Shown here piece after piece: positions 21,471-25,122 of a DNA stretch of 25,122 bases. This DNA comes from Flavobacteriaceae bacterium UBA4439 (GTDB lineage: Bacteria > Bacteroidota > Bacteroidia > Flavobacteriales > Flavobacteriaceae). Made by a program: the position numbers and the translations under genes. Each line of letters starts with the position of its first letter. Position 1 is the stretch's first letter. The stretch spans positions 5,982 to 31,103 of the forward strand of contig DGPN01000055.1 of the NCBI GenBank assembly GCA_002390455.1, in the 5' to 3' direction. The notes under the pieces are model-generated. The model saw only the letters and a list, made by a program, of their open reading frames with translations. It did no database searches and had not been told where the DNA came from.

Positions 21471-23339
21471 ATGAAATTACTCAATGCTTTATTGGGTGTA
21501 GTCTTCTCATTTTGTGCTTTGAGTGCACAAAATCAGACTTTAGACAGCATCGCTGTATCAACAAATTATCTTGATGAAGTAGTGGTTACCGACTCTAGAT
21601 TTGCATTAAAAAGATCGCAGTCTGGAAAGACTGTAGTCAAAATCAAACAAGAGGAAATTGAACAATTTTCAGGACTCGGATTAGGTGTCCTTTTATCTAC
21701 ACATTTGGGGATTGATGTGATCGGAAAAAACTTGTACTCAGGGCATAACCCTAGTACGATTTCTATCAGAGGAGGTCGCAATCGACAGGTTTTAATTTTG
21801 ATTGACGGTGTAAAAGTGTCCGATCCCTCCAGAATCGATAATGATTTTGATATCAATGCTTTGAGTCTGGAAATGATTGAATCTATTGAGATTGTAAAAG
21901 GGGCTGCCAGCTCGCTTTACGGAAGTTCTGCTGCAACTGGAGTGATCAATATCATCACCAAGAAAGCCGGAGATTCGATCCGTCTGATCGCCAAAAAGAC
22001 ATGGAGTACCGAACAGACTGTAAATCAACCATTGGACAGATTCAATGCAGGAAATCACATGATTCATCTCAGTGGAACACTGACAGGGATCGGTATCAAT
22101 TTGGCCTATTCAGAACGTTATAGTGATGAAATGACTGCCGTTGTGGGAGATCAACCCGATCCTTTTAACAAGGTCAACTTTAATGTGGGGCTCTCTGGGA
22201 CAATAACTCCCAAACTCAAATGGAGAATGGGCTGGAATAGCGATGCTATAGAAGCAGATTATGACAATAGTTTTCCGATTGGACAAGCTAGTTTTACATA
22301 TACCACACAGTTGGATCGTTTTTCCCTCAATACCCAATACGACTATTCCGGAGGGAGTCTCAACCTCAACGCAGGTTTTCAGCAAAACAAAAGGGAGTTT
22401 AAAAACGCTTATCCATTGGTGTATGAAAGTGAGAATTTAAATATTGATCTTTTTAATAAATATATTTTCAATAATCATTTCTATACCATAGTGGGCTTTC
22501 AATATCAAAAGGCAACGATGAAAGCAGATTACAACCCTGAGATTACCCAATCGGATTTTTATATTAACTCCGTCTATCTCGACCCATCTGGTTTGAATCT
22601 TAATGCGGGAATGCGTTACAATCACCACAACGCCTACAAAGGTCAATGGATTTATACCCTCAATCCTTCCTATTCATTTGATTTCATTACCAATTATCAG
22701 ATGAAAATTTTGACCAGTTATAGCAAAGCTTTTATTGCACCAGGTTTATATCAGTTGTACGACCCCTCTTATGGAAACGTAGCTTTAAAGCCTGAGAACA
22801 ATACGAGTTTTGAATTGGGTTCAGAAATTAGATCAAATCAGACCACCCTCTCTGCAGTCTATTTTAATCGAATTGAGGATCCAACATTAATTTTTGGCCC
22901 TCCAGATGATGGTTATCAATACGGCAGGTATGCCAATTCTGATAAAGAAATCTCCTATCGTGGAGTTGAGTTGGCCTATAACTTTAAGCTTTTTGATTCG
23001 GCTAAAACCCGTTTGAATTATATTTTTACTGAGACCACCGATGGTGATTTACGCAGCATTCCAAAACATGCCATCAACGGGGTAATGGATTTTTCCTTAT
23101 CCGATCAAACAATTCTAAACTTGGTAGGTCAGTATTCTGGAGAGCGCATTGCTAACGACAACTCAACCTTGCTAGATGCCTACTCCTTGTTTACATTTCA
23201 GTTGAATCATCGACTGAAAAAACCCAATGCCAATATATTTCTGAGTGTTTATAATCTATTCGATACAGAGTATGTTGTCATTCCCCAATATGCAACACGA
23301 GGAAGAAATATTTTGGCGGGGATATCAATCCAGTTGTAA
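21471..23339 (+). CDS. btuB: TonB-dependent outer-membrane receptor, BtuB-like (cobalamin)
   Basis: A 622-residue outer-membrane receptor. The start at 21471 gives a proper signal peptide (MKLLNALLGVVFSFCALSA); an upstream in-frame ATG at 21447 would add MLCPFFIF and is unlikely. A TonB-box-like DEVVVTDSR follows the signal. The plug domain runs to about 140 (GVLLSTHLGIDV, STISIRGGRNRQVLILIDGV, IEIVKGAASSLYGSSAATGVINIITKKAG), then a 22-strand barrel closing with NIFLSVYNLFDTEYVVIPQY and RGRNILAGISIQL. Receptors of this size with no carboxypeptidase-like extension or SusC features fit BtuB. The cobalamin riboswitch in its leader makes corrinoid uptake the likely role. Its stop overlaps the convergent S41 peptidase gene by 15 nt. 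No BtuF, BtuC or BtuD genes are visible. Confidence 0.92.
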   Translation: MKLLNALLGVVFSFCALSAQNQTLDSIAVSTNYLDEVVVTDSRFALKRSQSGKTVVKIKQEEIEQFSGLGLGVLLSTHLGIDVIGKNLYSGHNPSTISIRGGRNRQVLILIDGVKVSDPSRIDNDFDINALSLEMIESIEIVKGAASSLYGSSAATGVINIITKKAGDSIRLIAKKTWSTEQTVNQPLDRFNAGNHMIHLSGTLTGIGINLAYSERYSDEMTAVVGDQPDPFNKVNFNVGLSGTITPKLKWRMGWNSDAIEADYDNSFPIGQASFTYTTQLDRFSLNTQYDYSGGSLNLNAGFQQNKREFKNAYPLVYESENLNIDLFNKYIFNNHFYTIVGFQYQKATMKADYNPEITQSDFYINSVYLDPSGLNLNAGMRYNHHNAYKGQWIYTLNPSYSFDFITNYQMKILTSYSKAFIAPGLYQLYDPSYGNVALKPENNTSFELGSEIRSNQTTLSAVYFNRIEDPTLIFGPPDDGYQYGRYANSDKEISYRGVELAYNFKLFDSAKTRLNYIFTETTDGDLRSIPKHAINGVMDFSLSDQTILNLVGQYSGERIANDNSTLLDAYSLFTFQLNHRLKKPNANIFLSVYNLFDTEYVVIPQYATRGRNILAGISIQL

Positions 23340-25121
23340 CAGAGGTAAAGGCTCTAAGGTGGTGATCGAACGCTCTCTGATAAATTGAGGGTCGTCTACC
23401 AAATTTTCTAATGGGTACACAGGAGTTTTGATTATATACCTCGCAGACTCTTGGGAGATATGATTTAGTGCCAGAGCCAAAAGTGGATCGGAGCTTTCTC
23501 CCAAAGTCCCTAAATTGGTAAGGTCTTCTTTAAGTTTTAAATCATCTTGTGGCGAGAGGCCATCGGCATAATCATAAAAATCTTGGCTGTTGGCAATAAA
23601 AAAGGATATGCAAGAGATGCCATAGGTGTGGTCGGGATTTATGGTACCATTATTATCAATGTAATCGTAGATGGCCGCAGGGCCTCCAACGTTTTTTCCA
23701 TAGGTATTGTCTCCTACTTGAATCACATCAACGTAGGGAGCCAAGCCATTAATTACCAGCTCACTAGCAGAGGCACTGCGTTGTGAAGTGATGATATAAA
23801 CTTTATTTAAGTTCAATGAGTTGATGGCTTCTCCTTCACCCAACTGATTGGCGAAATTAACACTTAGTCTATTGGCATACACTTCTAGATTGGAGTTGAA
23901 AAGACTCATTACCTTTTTGTTCCATAAATATTTACCAAAAATTTCACCACTAAATTGTCCAGTAATCATTCCCGCTAAGTTGACCGCTGATTGCACCAAT
24001 CCTCCGCCATTGTATCGTAAATCGAGAATAAGTTCATCGATTAGCTCAGATTTAAAATTTGAAAAAACCTCATTGAGGTCATCGTCAAAACCTTGAGCAA
24101 ATTGGTTATACATAAGATAACCTACTTTGGTTGACCCCACTTCAATTATTTTACTGATTTGGATAGGGTTACTTTGGAATTTTTCTGTTTTGGTGAGGGC
24201 AATATTTTTACCATTGGGACTGAGTAGATTGCTGTTGAGATCGGCCATATTGAGAGTGTAACTCAAATTGTCTCCGAAAAGTAAGTCCCCATAGTTATTT
24301 ATGTTGAGGCTTATGCCATCAACGCCCGTAAATAAGTCCCCTCTTTTAATGTCTTTACTCGCAGCATCGGATTCTTCCAAGATGTAGGTAACGATTCCCA
24401 TTACAGCATCTCCAGAGCCATATCTGGAAAGAATGAATTTAAGGCCATTGTTGGCATCGATCCCTTTGATAGAATTTTCGATATCTTCATAGTTAGACTG
24501 GATGTTACTGAACTTGTCATCTTCGTATTTGAGAGATTCAAAAAAGGCCTCCGGTTCTGGATAGGGTTCAATCAATTCCTTGTACTTGATTCCATCGGGT
24601 GAATAGGAATCATCAAGCGAGGGAACATCTTCTTGCCATAGATAAAAATTATTGAGTGTTTTCCAGATGAACTCGTGAATTCTAAAATACTTTTCGCCTG
24701 TGTATGCATCACTGCATTCTTCGTTGATTTCTATAAACAAACTGATTTGCTTATCAATGACTTCTATCTCAGTTACTTTTCCTATGACATTGGAACCACT
24801 CAATAGATCTATACTGACAGAATCAATTATCTCGTATTTACCCCGAATGCGTTTTTCCAAATAATTCAAATAAAAAACATTATCGTCTAGAAAATGGATA
24901 TTCGATGCTTCACAATCACTATCTGATTTCTCTTGGTTTGGAGTGGAATCATCCTTTTTTAAATTCCAAGACCCTAACAACAGGTCTGGTGTTTTACTGA
25001 GGTTGGATATAGATTCCCCAGTATTGTCTGTTTCATCAGTTGTCAAATTTTCATCTTTCTTGCAAGAAGTCCACAAAAACAACAACAAACAACACATTAA
25101 AAAAGAAGTAGAGGCTTTCAT
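23325..25121 (-). CDS. Lipoprotein S41-family (C-terminal processing-like) peptidase with N-terminal lipocalin-like domain
   Basis: A 598-residue, probably complete protein starting one base inside the window edge. The N-terminus MKASTSFLMCCLLLFLWTSC is a lipoprotein signal (Cys20). The following KKDEN resembles the Lys-Asp/Glu lipoprotein export signal that sends Bacteroidota lipoproteins to the cell surface. Residues about 45-135 begin LLLGSWNLKKDD and look like a small lipocalin-like beta barrel. A PDZ-like region (GDLFTGVDGISLN, 261-273) precedes the S41 protease domain: ELILDLRYNGGG (363-374), SASASE (449-454, nucleophile expected at Ser451) and GDNTYGK (general-base Lys476, 25 residues later, as in the plant-type CtpA Ser/Lys dyad). 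The upstream region is outside the window, so the start is likely but unproven. Confidence 0.88.
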   Translation of the reverse strand: MKASTSFLMCCLLLFLWTSCKKDENLTTDETDNTGESISNLSKTPDLLLGSWNLKKDDSTPNQEKSDSDCEASNIHFLDDNVFYLNYLEKRIRGKYEIIDSVSIDLLSGSNVIGKVTEIEVIDKQISLFIEINEECSDAYTGEKYFRIHEFIWKTLNNFYLWQEDVPSLDDSYSPDGIKYKELIEPYPEPEAFFESLKYEDDKFSNIQSNYEDIENSIKGIDANNGLKFILSRYGSGDAVMGIVTYILEESDAASKDIKRGDLFTGVDGISLNINNYGDLLFGDNLSYTLNMADLNSNLLSPNGKNIALTKTEKFQSNPIQISKIIEVGSTKVGYLMYNQFAQGFDDDLNEVFSNFKSELIDELILDLRYNGGGLVQSAVNLAGMITGQFSGEIFGKYLWNKKVMSLFNSNLEVYANRLSVNFANQLGEGEAINSLNLNKVYIITSQRSASASELVINGLAPYVDVIQVGDNTYGKNVGGPAAIYDYIDNNGTINPDHTYGISCISFFIANSQDFYDYADGLSPQDDLKLKEDLTNLGTLGESSDPLLALALNHISQESARYIIKTPVYPLENLVDDPQFIRERSITTLEPLPLLQLD

Positions 25122-25122
25122 C

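Overview
The window comes from a member of the Bacteroidota, most likely class Flavobacteriia. Three things point there. First, several promoters match the Bacteroidota sigma-A consensus (TTTG or TTG, about 19 nt, then TAnnTTTG). Second, families typical of that group are present (DUF4199, a DUF6580-like protein, an ECF-sigma cassette with a Spy-like periplasmic partner, zinc-free type B L31, MtaB, the long PurL form). Third, the genome is AT-rich with very tight, often overlapping gene packing. All coding sequences look intact except purL, whose 3' end runs off the left edge. I see no mobile element, CRISPR array, tRNA or rRNA.

Left third (1-11400, all minus strand). purL is followed upstream by a long run of co-oriented genes that may form one or two transcription units. 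In transcription order they are a DUF4199 membrane protein, a GT2 polyprenyl-sugar type glycosyltransferase, a phospho-sugar mutase, an MsbA-like ABC exporter, an ECF sigma factor, a one-TM protein in the anti-sigma position, a Spy/CpxP-like secreted helical protein and an RsmB/NOL1-type RNA m5C methyltransferase. Most neighbours overlap by 8-14 nt or abut. The content suggests sugar-nucleotide supply and envelope lipid/glycan assembly, with an envelope-sensing sigma module embedded.

Middle (11400-17680). This stretch alternates strands. It holds type B L31, an orphan peptide-type ABC substrate-binding lipoprotein, mtaB (tRNA ms2t6A37), a small GNAT-like protein, an alpha/beta hydrolase plus lytic transglycosylase pair, a TPR-like membrane protein and rpmH. 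Convergent neighbours share their 3' ends, and both ribosomal protein genes have near-perfect Bacteroidota promoters and hairpin terminators.

Right (17680-25122). carB encodes a carbamoyl-phosphate synthase large subunit that stops before the C-terminal allosteric domain. It is followed by a small DUF6580-like integral membrane protein, a full cobalamin (B12) riboswitch and a BtuB-like TonB-dependent receptor. A convergent lipoprotein S41 peptidase with a probable surface-export signal closes the window. The DUF6580-like protein, riboswitch and BtuB together look like a compact B12 uptake locus, in which the small membrane protein is a candidate inner-membrane step.
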